A DNA stretch of 64,000 nt from the NCBI GenBank assembly GCA_951640165.1, contig OX621237.1:7440001-7504000 (forward strand). Direction: 5' to 3'. A program made the translations under genes and the position numbers. The DNA is from Pseudoips prasinana. Its lineage: Eukaryota > Arthropoda > Insecta > Lepidoptera > Nolidae. Shown here one piece after another: positions 32,627 through 43,845 of this stretch (positions within the stretch are counted from its first letter, which is position 1; each line of letters begins with the position of its first letter). The notes under the pieces were generated by a model. The model was not told the DNA's origin and ran no database searches. It saw only the letters and a program-made list of their open reading frames with translations.

Positions 32627-33055
32627 TATGTGGTACATTTCAATTCAATGCGGGTTTTTTGGGTTGCTATTTTCTGTAGTAAAGGAAAAAAGTAGCGCAG
32701 AAACCTTTGCAAAACTCTACGTCTAGGCTTACAGGTGACCTAAATAAGTGCTCTCTTATATTTCTCGATAATTATTCAGAATTGTAGGCTTTTATTTATT
32801 ATTAGAATGTGGTTTACAGCCAAATAAATAATATTCTAATAATATATAATAGAAGCCTGAAACATATTTTGTAGGCTGTTGATTCGACATAAATAAATGT
32901 GACATTCAAGTTTCTAAAAAAAATATCCTCAAAGGTAAAATAATAATAGGGAATAGGGGATGAAAGTTTGTATAGAAATATATAGTTTATGTGAATGTTT
33001 TATAAATTTACGACAGCCGACCAAATAGTGGAGATATTCTGATGTAACATTTATG
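32627..33055. other. No feature recognised
   Basis: AT-rich; includes an imperfect inverted pair around 32790-32850 (aggcttttatttattattagaa and its inverted variant). Confidence 0.5.
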
Positions 33056-33059
33056 GAGG

Positions 33060-33105
33060 CATTACGAAAATGTGCGGACGAAGTCGCCGGCACAGCTAGT
33101 AGCAC
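33060..33105 (-). mobile_element. Family-E-related terminal fragment
   Basis: Minus-strand head tactagctgtgccggcgacttcgtccgcac only. The Harbinger-like MITE is inserted directly next to it. Confidence 0.5.
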
Positions 33106-33108
33106 TAA

Positions 33109-33639
33109 GAGCTCATATACACGAGCGGTAGGTTGCCAACGGCAGAGGTAACTGTAGCCGACGACACATGTCGGCGGCAGCCGTCGACCTATAGCGACGC
33201 TTGCAGTTGTAATCAGTTGACTGTTAATAGTTTAAGAGTTAAAATAGCATAAATGGTAACAGATTATTTGTAACATAATAAAATGTGAAACAATCTGTTA
33301 CCATTAATGCTATTTTTATAACGCATTAAAACAAATAATACACTTACCAGCGTTTCTTTTATATATTTATGGATTTATTATATGGATATTAATGGTTTTA
33401 TTACTGTATTCTAATTTCAAATACAAGCATTTTTCTTTATTGCCACTATAAGCAATTCAACATCAATTTCGTCACTGGAACTTAATTTACAAATTCCTGA
33501 CCCGTGCACACTTTAAACTATTAGCAGTCGACTGATTACAACTGCAAGCGTCGCTGTAGATCGACGGCTGCTTCCGACACGTGTCGTCGGCTATAGTTAC
33601 CTCTGCCGCTGGCAACATGCCGCTCGTGTGTATGAGCTC
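33109..33639. mobile_element. Harbinger/PIF-like MITE, 531 bp, long terminal inverted repeats
   Basis: The ends gagctcatatacacgagcgg and ccgctcgtgtgtatgagctc begin inverted repeats about 125 bp long with roughly 90% identity by eye. TAA flanks both ends (33106-33108 and 33640-33642), a 3-bp target duplication as made by PIF/Harbinger transposases. The interior holds a second nested hairpin (33241-33265 with 33292-33316, one mismatch). No ORF. The superfamily is inferred from the duplication only. Confidence 0.7.
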
Positions 33640-33867
33640 TAATAAAACAAATTTACCTAGCATATAAACACTGTCAGTGAAACACCAAGGATTGAATAGC
33701 ATCTAGTAATACAAGCCTACAATGCTGAATAAATAGGCGACTTAAAAAACACGGTTTGTTTTTTAAATCTTAATTTTTTTTACAGGATTTTTGTACATGA
33801 ACCTTATACTAAGCTGACTCTAAAACAACATTATACAAAGCCAATGGTATTTTTACTGCATATCCGA

Positions 33868-34035
33868 TGAAGTTATGGTATGGGCACTGGTAGTGACAGA
33901 GTTGTTCAGGTCATCCAACGTGCTCTTAAAATAATGGATACACACAGAAATTAATCACTTAGATGGTTACCCATCTACAAAGTGACCGCGTGCCTAGGTG
34001 ATTTGCCTCTTCGATCACGTACGGGTAGTAAAACA
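33868..34035 (-). mobile_element. 5S-rRNA-like SINE (5S-SINE copy e)
   Basis: On the minus strand: ccgtacgtgatcgaagaggc, aaatcacctaggcacgcggtcactttgtagatgggtaacc, then aattaatttctgtgtgtatcc. This copy preserves the outer cgtgatcgaag segment, which parallels the part of 5S rRNA just before its internal control region. The tail part is diverged. Confidence 0.6.
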
Positions 34036-34039
34036 TTAT

Positions 34040-34435
34040 CTCAGAGGTCCAACTTCTCATTTGAACACACATTAAGTAATGGACGCTTTAGTAATACTTG
34101 TTTGTCTGTCCGTCTGCCACATTTAATTTATTTTTACTTTGCTGTTTATGTTGAAATTTAGTACTACTTATTCATATGAATTTTTGTTGTCTGAAACACG
34201 GATGTACGTAATTAAATGAATTTGGAATGTTCATGGTTGTAGGTGGCTTATTTGGAAATAAATAAAAGGTTTAGCTCACTGTACCGTGACCAATCAATGA
34301 AAGTCTCGTTCAATGACCTAAAAAAGTTCAATTTTTTTTTGAGAATTATGTTTAACTTTCGGTACTATTTCCACCTGCCTGATCCTGACCTGCCTGATTT
34401 CCATTCCCTGCGAGATTGAATCAGAAATCTTGAGA
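34040..34435. other. No feature recognised
   Basis: AT-rich; nothing supported. Confidence 0.5.
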
Positions 34436-34439
34436 TCCG

Positions 34440-34745
34440 CAGGTGAACCAAAGTACAAAAACCGACATAGCCGTAAGAATTGCCAAGCAGAAGTGGCAGT
34501 GGGCAGGGCACATAGCTCATAGAACCGACGGCCACTGCCATTTTGGCAGAAAGGTTCTCGAGCGGCGACCACGAACCGGAAGACGCAGCGTGGGCAGGCC
34601 CCCTACAAGATGGACCGATGATCTTATTCAGGTCGCTGGAAATCGCTGGATGCGGATAGCGCAAGACCGGCAATTGTGCAGATCTTTGGGGGAGGCCTTT
34701 ATCCAGCAGTGGACGTCTTTCGGCTGATATGATGATGATGATGAC
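34440..34745 (+). pseudogene. RTE-type LINE 3' end, longest ORF C-terminus
   Basis: The frame 34443-34727 encodes KTDIAVRIAKQKWQWAGHIA, HRTDGHCHFGRKVLERRP, GRRSVGRPPTRWTDDLIQVA and NRWMRIAQDR...SLGEAFIQQWTSFG, the complete C-terminal end of an RTE ORF. It is followed within a few bases by the cagcagtggacgtctttcgg and (gat)n terminus. A CHF insertion within the HRTDG...GRKV region and the absence of everything upstream show it is 5'-truncated. This is the reference copy for the tails at 0.13, 12.1, 20.4 and 28.2 kb. Confidence 0.85.
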
Positions 34746-34749
34746 TATT

Positions 34750-35205
34750 TCCACCCCTTTTATCAACCACTAGAATCAGTACAGTAAGCCAGGATTAACA
34801 GTAGTACACTACGAGAACGCACTGATCGGTGAGGCCCAAACACGTCACGGAGATTCTACAAATTCTACTTGCTTGTATGCCACAAGGCGTTTAATCAGAA
34901 AGAAACAAGGAAGAGGCCGAAATCAATATTAACATAAGTGAAACTGTCTTTGGACTCTTCCTGCAGAAGTCGAATCGCCGCTAAATTATAAAAAAAATAT
35001 AGGAAATGGTAGTCGTTCGTTATTTGCTGCCTCTGCAAATTACAAGGCTTCCTTTGCGGGTGTCCATCTGAGCTAAGTGCCACCCCGCACATGACAATAT
35101 ATATGTAAATTAAATAAAAATATGATTTAATTCTGTATTCACGGAGGAAAACTAATGCCACTATAAGTTACTTCGTTATTTTAAACCACTTAAAACTAGA
35201 TTGAA
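34750..35205. other. No feature recognised
   Basis: Nothing supported. Confidence 0.5.
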
Positions 35206-35211
35206 AAAGGA

Positions 35212-35516
35212 ATGCTGAGATGGTTTGGCCATTTAGAGAGGATGAATGAAAGAAGATTGACCAAAGAAGTATACCTGGCCTGTATGAATGGAACAACCGA
35301 AAGGGGAAGACCTCGTCGAACACTCTCTGACCAAATCGGAGACGTTCTCAAGAAAGGGCAGGTCAGAAGTACCCTAACCCGGCGAGCATGTATGAAAAAT
35401 ATAATGACAGTAATCGAGGCAAAAGACGTGTGCAAAGATCGTGACAAATGGAAATCCGTTGTCTCTGCCTACCCCTCTGGGAAACAGGCGTGAGTCTATG
35501 TATGTATGTATGTAAA
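35212..35516 (+). pseudogene. LINE 3' end, ORF C-terminus with (gtat)n tail
   Basis: The uninterrupted frame 35212-35493 (93 codons) reads [46 protein letters not shown] and [13 protein letters not shown] then stop. A (gtat)n tail follows directly (35495-35513). It is the conserved C-terminus of a LINE ORF, 5'-truncated, recently inserted to judge from the intact frame. A diverged copy lies at 17.1 kb on the other strand. I recognise the protein tail as common in lepidopteran genomes but do not assign the clade. Confidence 0.8.
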
Positions 35517-35519
35517 ACT

Positions 35520-37235
35520 TAATAAAGCAAAATGTGAATGTGTGTTAATACGACACATTGTATGAACGCGACGTTCAATTCCATGTCTATTCATTTTGCT
35601 GACGCATTAACGTGACATAATTATGACGATTGGATTAGCGATCAGTTCGTATAATAATATCCTCTTGGTCTAATATTGGCTATGGTGTCCTGATACCATG
35701 ATGCATGCATGCTATCTCAATTCCCTGAATATCTGGTTGCTCGGGAAAGCTACCACGAGGCTCCAAGACTTAAGAGAGATATATAAAACAAGCAGAATCT
35801 TGACTTTGAGTGTTAATATTTTATTTCTTGCATACTAAGCCAATGACAAATTTTTACCTCATCAACAAATCGAGTCTCTCAAACAAACCAAAATGTACAT
35901 AAGCACTAATATAGGTTACCAATAAAAGCTTATGATGTATGAGTTATAGGTTATCGATTTCCTCGTCGTTAAATTTAAATTACACGTCATTAGCGGACTG
36001 CGTATGACATGAAATATGTACGCAATTTGCGGAGGATGCCATTGTGCGAGGGTAGAAAATTGAAAAGGGGAAAGCTGTAATAATGTTACCGGAAGTTTCC
36101 CATTTCTTATGACGAAAAGGGAAACAATTACAATATGAGAAACCATTCCAAGGATCCTTTTAGCAACAGGTAAGATATTAAATAAATAATATAAACTGTA
36201 TAGATTTGTTTATTACGGCCGTTCAGGCTCTAAGCTAAATATATAACTGCACCGGAAAAGTACAATTCTGAATCGTGTAATGAAGGTTTCGTAAAATATT
36301 GTATGTAAATAGTTCGTCCATCACGGCAATGAAGTATCGAGTTTAGGATAATGTCGGATTGAAGGTATGAATCTCACGGATTTTTATTTCAATGACTGGC
36401 GTAGTTAAAATATACTAGGCCAGTCCTGTATACCTATTATTACGTGTAGAATGTGCACTAAGATGCATATTTTATTGTTTGTAGAGTACACATGATAAAA
36501 AAATTACCTTAGTAATCCCTTTTAAATATGAGGTGAAAATACACATCCACAACCAACCGTTGCTTCACTACCAAGAAAGACTTCATAGTCTATCAAATAT
36601 AAACATAGACATTCTATATGTAACACGCTGACACACGCTTTAATAAAGACTCCCTAATGCAGTGCTTTGTTCTTAATTATAGGTCTTGTTCAATAGTATA
36701 AGTAATAGAGTTACCTAATACATAAATTCGCACCACCACCATTGGCAAGATCTTAAACTTTCTTGTAGGTTCAATCCGAAGAAAACTTTATTTTGATATC
36801 TACATTTTCTTTTTGATGGCGTCAAAATGAAAGCACCTTGGCACAATGTTTGTTAGATATTTCCATTTTTGGTGTAACGAACATGATTTTATTTCTAGCA
36901 ATGCAAATGCAACAACTTAGCAAATAGATAGTTTCTAACCTGTCCCGAATAAGGTGATGTATTGCAAATATTCGGACCATAAAATATATGTAAATATATA
37001 TCATAAAATATTCGGAGCTGTCACTTATATAATTTATCAGGTTTTTGATACACTCGAAAAATACCAAACTTGATCATTTATTTTATATTATAAGGTAAAG
37101 GAAATTAATGAAGTCTCCAAGTTTTCGGAACTGATTATTGCTAAATGCATAAATAATTTGTTTACACAAGACCGATGCATGCATAACGTGAGCGAATTAA
37201 ACACCTCGCTGCCGCCGCATCGCCAGTCGCACTTT
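35520..37235. other. No gene recognised
   Basis: AT-rich with short random frames only. Confidence 0.5.
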
Positions 37236-37284
37236 TGTTCGAAAACTTTCGATGTTTGTGGGTATGAGCTACATTTGCAGTGGA

Positions 37285-37640
37285 CATACAGAACCTTTTT
37301 TTTTACGTGGGGAAATCCTTTATGGATCTTCCCGCCGCTGGGGAAGCGACGGGGTATGTCGGACTCCCAGCCAGATGGTAATGCTGGGTTTACCGACTAA
37401 AACCCCACGGTGTTCCTCAGCCACCTACAGTCCAGACCACGGGATTTGCTCGCGCATTCACCGCAGTCTGGACAGGCGCTGGCTCACTTTTCAGTGAGCC
37501 CCACGTCCGTTGGGGGCACCCTTGCCACTCATGGAGGCCGAAGATTGGCAATATGCGCCCTCCGACGCCCGGTTCTCCTGGCGCGGCTTTGCAGGGAGGG
37601 ACATACGGAACCTACTCCACACGAGTTTAACTCGCACTAA
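37285..37640 (+). mobile_element. GC-rich dispersed repeat, probably a LINE 3' region
   Basis: Starts with a tttttttttacgtgggg segment, then ccgccgctggggaagcgacgg, gactcccagccagatgg, gactaaaaccccacggtgtt, and ends in a GC-rich part (tccgacgcccggttctcctgg). All three plus-strand frames stay open for 70-80 codons, which follows from the base composition. I have seen this type repeatedly in Lepidoptera but cannot name it from sequence alone. Strand is tentative. Confidence 0.45.
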
Positions 37641-38000
37641 AACGGTACTTTTTACGAAGAACTGCAACGCACGCTAGATACATCATATCTATATAAAAAT
37701 TAAGGCCCTTAAAAATATAATAAGACTGCGCACCGTTTCGTTTGCCTTTACAAATTAATTCATGATGACTTGTTTGCCTCACATCCTATTCATTTCTGGA
37801 AAGGTTATGTGAAAACCAAATACAGTTGCCTACACACATATTTTTCTTGTAACATTAGACGCTGGCCAAGTAATTTTATAACAATGACAGGCTTTAGGGG
37901 AGAGGAAAATTGTTATTTATGTGTTCTCATGTATGTGGGTGTGTGAAGTGACGAGTCTGGATAAGATATGCAAGGGGTACGAACGTAGTACTCTCTACAA

Positions 38001-38247
38001 TATAATAATAATAATAATATGTAGGGACAATGTCACACAGATCATCCTAGCCCCAAACTAAGCAAAGCTTGTACTATGGGTACCAGGCGACACTATACAT
38101 ACTATAAATACTTATATACATAGAAAACATCCATGGCTCAGAAACAAATATTCGTGCTCATCACACAAATATTTGCACTTACCGGGATTCGAACCCAGGA
38201 CCACCAGCTTCGTAGGCAAGAGCACTACCAACTAGGCTACGGTGACC
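38001..38247 (-). mobile_element. SINE-1 copy 5
   Basis: Complete minus-strand copy; the (taa)n tail lies at 38001-38020 and the A box ends at 38247. Confidence 0.9.
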
Positions 38248-38504
38248 GATATAGCTCACATGAAAAGAGTAGGGCATCAAAAGAGCTGTCCAACTACTAA
38301 TACTACAGATAATATGCACTGGGTGCATAATTGTTCGACACATGTCACTTTTTCCGTCAGTTCAGTGTGTTTCAGTTCCGCCACAACTATATTGACATTC
38401 CGAAAGAAGCTCTATCCTTTTCATAATAACTGTGTTTGAAAGGATGCTAATGCATAATACGATGCTATTATTTGTTTGGTTGATATTCCCTAGAATTGGG
38501 GGTA

Positions 38505-38607
38505 CTATCACAATAAAAAATGTGAGCCGTCACGGGACGCCTGGCAGATGTGAAACATCGATATTATTTTGTAAAAGTAATATGCAGAAAAGAACATATT
38601 GTGATAG
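38505..38607. mobile_element. Short element with 10-bp inverted ends (leader of family E array copy)
   Basis: ctatcacaat and attgtgatag bound a 103-bp stretch whose core (tgtgagccgtcacgggacgc...) matches bases 171-245. In that first copy the hexamer array replaces the right end. No convincing target duplication. Confidence 0.4.
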
Positions 38608-38654
38608 GAACTAAATATGTCATAATGATAAAATAATAAAAAGTCGATTGCGCA

Positions 38655-38715
38655 TGGCGACGCGTCGCCACACCGTACGCACTACTATCGTATAGCGTGG
38701 CGACGCGTCGCCACG
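38655..38715. repeat. Duplicated GC-rich palindrome tggcgacgcgtcgcca
   Basis: The 16-bp perfect palindrome occurs at 38655-38670 and again at 38698-38713. The second is extended to 20 bp (38696-38715). The surroundings are AT-rich, so the block stands out. Confidence 0.85.
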
Positions 38716-38764
38716 GCATGCGTCGCTACGCCAGAAATCTGTATTACGTGCGGCTATAGATGTT

Positions 38765-39530
38765 TCACATCAATAACTAATTAATACTAACTGTACCTAC
38801 CTGTATATGATCGGAGTTGCTGAATCAGTTAATCAAAATATTATTTATATAACGTAAATTAATTTCACATTTTAACGTTCACATTCTTATTTACTGCTAT
38901 AAAGTTGTTTTATGTATTAGCTGAATAGTTGGTACACAACTGATAAATGAATAAGGCCCCAGGGATTTGATCATAAATATTTATAGTCGGTGGAACATTT
39001 CAACCTCAATAGATCAGACCCTCGTTATTCTAAAGACTAGCTTGATGTATTTTAGTCTTGATTGGATTCTATTCATTAATAAATTATATTTAACTTTGAT
39101 AACAGTATTTATTTGTAACTGAATTTATTAAAATCGATACAGGTTGTAGCCTTAATCATGTAACAGCCTTAACCCATGTGATCACATGCATCTACTTTTA
39201 TCTGTCGATGGCACACTAAAATAAAATAAGGCGAGTACTTGGACTCTAGAATTCATACATAGCGTAGTTTTGTGGACTCTTTGAGCAATACAGCTGATGC
39301 CGCATTATTCGTTTCTCTTTTCGTGTGGTTATTTAGATCCGGTGTCCTGTAAGTCGATTCCAGTCCCCTATAAACTATTAAAGCCCGTGAAAACATTTTG
39401 AAACTCAATGCAAGTGGCTAGTGGTGGTATTATTCTCAACCAAAGTTTCCGAATGGCTCCGTTTGAACACACCCATGACTTTTAACAAACTACGTACATT
39501 TTTGAAAGTTCTTATAAGTAGTGTGGATAT
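38765..39530. other. No feature recognised
   Basis: AT-rich; nothing supported. Confidence 0.5.
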
Positions 39531-39531
39531 A

Positions 39532-40819
39532 ATAGGTCTTTACCTATGAAATTGCCGTTTTGTATGAAAAAATTTAAACGAATTTTTTTCATGAATTTTT
39601 TTATTTGTATTAATCGAAGTAATCACCCATGCAATCAATGCATCTTTGCCATCGCAGTGGCAGTTTATTGATGCCCTTCTTAAAGAAATCAGCTGGACGG
39701 GAGGCAACAAATTCTTCAAAGGCATTTTGTACTGCCTCTCGGGTATTGAATTTTTTTCCCGCCAAGAAGTTATCCAAATTCTGGAAAAAGTAGTAGTCTG
39801 TAGGCGCAAGGTCTGGTGAGTAGGGCGGATGACGGAGAGCTTCCAACCCCAGTTCTTGCAACTTGGAGACCGTCTGCTGTGCAGTATGAGGTCGCGCGTT
39901 GTCGTGCAGGAGCAGCGGAGACGAGCGATTGACCAATGCTGGTTGGAGATGCGCCAGCTTCTCCATCATTGTGCTCAGTTCTTCACAGTACACATCTGCA
40001 GTAATGCTCACCCCGTTTGGTAAGAAGCTGTGATGAATCACACCGGCGCTAGACCACCAAACAGTGACCATCACTTTTCTAGGGGTAAGTTTTCGTTTAG
40101 GGCATTGTTTAGGTGCTGAACCAGGATCCAACCAACTTGCTGAGCGCTTGCGGTTATCAAACAGAATCCATTTTTCATCGCAGGTAACAATGCGGTTCAA
40201 AATTCCTTCATTTGTGTGTCTGTTGAGCAGTGCAAGGCACTTCTCGACGCGTACTTCGCGCTGGCGATCATTGAGTTCGTGGGGCACCCATTTGTCAAGC
40301 TTTTTTACCTTGCCAATTTGAAGCAAATGGACCAATATTGTTTTGACGCTAACGTCGAAAGCTGCTGCTAATTCAGCCGTAGATTGTGTATCATCAGCTT
40401 CCACAACCGCCTTTAATTCGTCATTGTCGACCAAAGTCTTCGGACGACCGCGAGGTTCATTTTTCAGGTCGAAATTTCCAGAACGGAAGCGAGCAAACCA
40501 ATAACAGGTGGTGCGTTGGTTTGTAGTGTTAGCTCCGTAAACGTCGTTGATGTTGCGTGCCGCTTGTGCCGCGTTGCTGCCACGACGGTACTCATATTCC
40601 ATAATTACTCGAATTTTTAACGTATCCATGATGACGAAAAAGATTGAAATGCGATGAAAATGTAACACTAATCAATAAAGAAATGACTACTTTTGGAAAA
40701 AAGAATCCATGTTTTTAAAATAAAATTAATTTGAAATTAGAATTCTTAGCCAAACAAAAATTATTTTGATTTGAAATGGCCAGTACTGCAGAACGGCAAT
40801 TTCATAGGTAAAGACCTAA
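39532..40819 (-). mobile_element. mariner element (cecropia-like), copy 2, apparently intact
   Basis: 1,288 bp, TA on each side (39530-39531, 40820-40821), inverted relative to copy 1. Noncoding ends, including about 190 bp upstream of the transposase, match copy 1 essentially base for base. Confidence 0.95.
39610..40629 (-). CDS. mariner transposase, copy 2 (339 aa)
   Basis: Same protein as copy 1 with three substitutions: E86 (family-typical, in ELAAAF), L103 where copy 1 has Arg, and K130 where copy 1 has Thr. All three catalytic Asp residues (D151, D243, D278), WVPHEL and YSPDLAP are retained. The start is the ATG of MDTLK. Neither copy has a stop or frameshift, so either could supply transposase in trans; L103, in the segment between the DNA-binding region and the linker, might weaken this copy, but that is inference. 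Confidence 0.95.
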   Translation of the reverse strand: MDTLKIRVIMEYEYRRGSNAAQAARNINDVYGANTTNQRTTCYWFARFRSGNFDLKNEPRGRPKTLVDNDELKAVVEADDTQSTAELAAAFDVSVKTILVHLLQIGKVKKLDKWVPHELNDRQREVRVEKCLALLNRHTNEGILNRIVTCDEKWILFDNRKRSASWLDPGSAPKQCPKRKLTPRKVMVTVWWSSAGVIHHSFLPNGVSITADVYCEELSTMMEKLAHLQPALVNRSSPLLLHDNARPHTAQQTVSKLQELGLEALRHPPYSPDLAPTDYYFFQNLDNFLAGKKFNTREAVQNAFEEFVASRPADFFKKGINKLPLRWQRCIDCMGDYFD

Positions 40820-40821
40820 TA

Positions 40822-41565
40822 TTATGAATCAGTTCGATGTGACTATACTATGAAAAGCGCTGACCCAACATAATGGCCAAATATTTTTGGGATATATTTT
40901 TTTTAATTCAACACAGCTCATTGTGAAAATGTTGACGCATTTATCATGAATACCTTTTTTTTTAAATGCAGCTGAAGTTTGACTATTGTTGTATTTAGTG
41001 AAACAGATGTAGTAACATTTATCCTAATTAAGTGTAAACAGATTGGAACGCACTTTGGACACAATATACATTGTAGCGCCATTAGCGGAAGCCACAAAAC
41101 CACTTTGGGTTTGAAGAACTAACGGTACAACAGGTATAAAATGTATTTAAATAAGTCGTACAAACTAAATGTCCAGAAGACTTATTTTCGTTTTGTCTTG
41201 ACTGACTGAGTTCTTTGGCAATATTTTTCAGTAGCTGTCACGTCATGCATTGCAGGATAATAAAATGCCCACACTGTAAAACAATTTGTGCCTGTGCCAA
41301 GATTTATGCTTAATATGATTATGATTAAGTCTCAACATTAAGTAGATTTGACTGAAAATGTATTTTATATTGGCTACTTGCCAAATGATGTTAAGTTGTC
41401 AACTGGCCAAAAAAATATGAAGTAGTCAACGTATGATCATTTAGAGGCTATTCCAAAGAGATTCGAAGGTATTTTTAGTCATAGTACCTACGTCCGGTTT
41501 TACCATACTTGTCACCCATTGTATACAAGACGCTGTGTGGCTGTGTAAGTTTGCTGTTTGGTTAC
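40822..41565. other. No feature recognised
   Basis: AT-rich; nothing supported. Confidence 0.5.
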
Positions 41566-41569
41566 GGTG

Positions 41570-42050
41570 AAGAATATCAGAATATCATCACCCATCTCAT
41601 CTCGTGGGGAGGCGTAGAAGTCGACCCGAGGAAATATCTACCAGGGGCTCTACCGGCTAAGTCGCCAAACATCGATTTCCTAAATGGCGTTCAAATAAAT
41701 AAACGTTAAAAATAAACCGTTAAATCGGCTTCCATGAGCACATGTGACGTGATAAATGGTCCGGAATGGATTGTCAACGTTGAAGCCGATTGATTAAGGC
41801 ATTTTTAACTTTTATTTATTTGAACGCCATTCACGACAACGATGTTCGGCGACTTAGCCGGTAGAGCCCCAGAAGACGGGCAACAGCTTCCTTCTGAATA
41901 CTATGACCATCATACTACGATCGCCAACCCGTCTGCCAAGCGTGGCGATTATGGTATATACCCCGAAGTTGAGATTCTTGAGGGCGGCTTGTCCAGTGGA
42001 CTTCTTCCAAACGTTATGATGAAACAAGATGAGTGCAACCAAACAGCACC
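41570..42050 (+). mobile_element. Family L copy split by a MITE
   Basis: The left part (41570-41643) has the atcatcaccc, tctcgtggggaggcgtagaa and ctacca blocks. The right part (41871-41970) continues with agacgggcaacagc, atcatactacgatcgccaac, ccgtctgccaagcgtggcga. The two parts join into the normal family L order once the MITE is removed. Confidence 0.7.
41644..41870. mobile_element. 227-bp MITE with 87-bp inverted arms
   Basis: The ends ggggctctaccggctaagtc and gacttagccggtagagcccc are exact reverse complements. The symmetry continues for about 87 bp through atggcgttcaaataaataaa to the atcggcttc block with moderate mismatch. About 52 bp of unique core. Inserted in family L. Confidence 0.85.
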
Positions 42051-42059
42051 ATAATTTTT

Positions 42060-43105
42060 ATTTTGTGCCTCTATATTTATGGCTTAATTATTCGATTAAG
42101 GAAACACCGTGTAGATACGCATAACGTTAATTCAAATTCCATTTAATACGTTTTACTTCCAATTTATAGAAAATGGATTTCCTTTCTCACAGTTTAATTT
42201 GATAAATTCTATTCATAGGTCCATAAATAAATACGATTTATTGACAATAAGGCTCCAGAGATTTTCTCGACGGTTGGGAGACTACTTGAGTGTAGTGTTT
42301 TATATTTTGATTTTCTGTTAAGTAATTTGTTATTTGCAAAAGGAAAATACCATGCGGCAAGCTGACGTTGGTTAAATTTGTGTCAATAATGTATAAATAT
42401 GCTTTTATTTTTTGCTAAATTTATAAATTTTTGTCACGTACCTTGCATCTTTCCATTTCAATTGGTTGGAATGACATGTTTCCAATTGTATTAGACTACA
42501 GAGTACTTGTGATGATTGTGATATAGTTGTTGTTGTTGTCACAATAATGTTTTCACGATTATCAAGGTCTTCAGTGAAAATTCACGGAACTAAGAGTAAC
42601 GAAGAGGTCTATGCTGAGAGTTTCATTGTGAAATTCTATCAAAAATATTGAAAAGAAGGCTGAAAGTAGCGATTGTCCTAAGGGTCACCTAACTGAACAG
42701 TAATCAGCGCTCATTCCTAGTACAAATGAAAGCCGCTGAGGTAGGAAGGTTTTTGGGTGACAACCACGAACTGAAGCAGGACCACTATAAAGTGCACTGG
42801 CATAGTTTTGAGGGTTGCGGAGAGTTGCTGGATGCGTCGTAAGTAAATTTAAATGGCAGATTGCATGCCATTGTAAGTAAGTGGTAAGTAGAACAGGCAT
42901 AAATGAAACAGTTAAACTACTGAAACTACTTATAAAACGGTAACAGGTTCATTAACTTCCGATTAATTCCTCGATATTAACACAACTAACAATGCCCTAA
43001 ACTTTACCTAATAACTATGTTACAAAGCAATGTAATGATTTTAAAACAAGTTGATTTGTTTTACAATAAAGTGGGTGCATTATGAGGCACAGACTATTAC
43101 TTAAT
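42060..43105. other. No gene recognised
   Basis: AT-rich. A stretch near 42690-42900 (ggtttttgggtgacaaccac, gagttgctggatgcg) may be an old RTE-like fragment, but I could not establish the frame. Confidence 0.4.
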
Positions 43106-43114
43106 AAAAATGAC

Positions 43115-43315
43115 TGTACGTGTGGCGCCGCCGTTAAGACAGTCGCCTGGCCACTCCGTGTCCCGGATTCGATTCCCACACAGGACTGTTATTTGTGTGA
43201 CGCATAAGGTAGTTGTTCTGAGTTATGATTTACTCTGTGTCCATCAATTGTATATTTTTGTAAAGCAGCCCAAGACACAAGGATTAATTTTCCTAGTGCG
43301 GACATAGTCCCTTTA
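43115..43315 (+). mobile_element. SINE-C-related SINE
   Basis: The head (aagacagtcgcctggccact with B-box-like ggattcgattccc) is followed by gacgcataaggtagttgttc, tgtaaagcagcccaagacac and a terminal gattaat, parallel to SINE-C at 29.2 kb but diverged. Confidence 0.6.
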
Positions 43316-43319
43316 AAAG

Positions 43320-43840
43320 TAAAAAAATGTAATGTTTGATAAAGATTATTTTGTATTTATACTTTTTTATGCACCTATTTTAGCGGGCGAACACAAAATA
43401 ATCTAATAAAGTTTAACTTATCAATTAAATCAATGGTTTACCATTTTATTTACAGAAATTATATACCTAAGCTTAACTAAATGCTAACCAGAAAACACTC
43501 CATATAAAGCTAGTTCAAATCCCGAACATTTAATAAAAGATTTAGCTCGTCACTCTGTGACATTAATTTTGATCGTTAATTCACAGTGATGTCAGTTTCG
43601 CTAAGACTCAAATTTGTTATCACAAGCACTCAGGATTTCTACTATGTTCGTTTATAATTGATATATTAGAATTGTTTTCTGTGCAAACAATTGTATTAAA
43701 TGATGGCCTGACTGATATGTACTTTAGTTTTTAATATAATTGGATTTAATAACGAGGGGGATAATGGACAATTAAGACTCCATGGTTAACCTCGTTAGTA
43801 CTCATGGATGAACCAGGTGTTCTCATACGTTGCTCTCATC
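43320..43840. other. No feature recognised
   Basis: AT-rich; nothing supported. Confidence 0.5.
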
Positions 43841-43845
43841 CAAAA

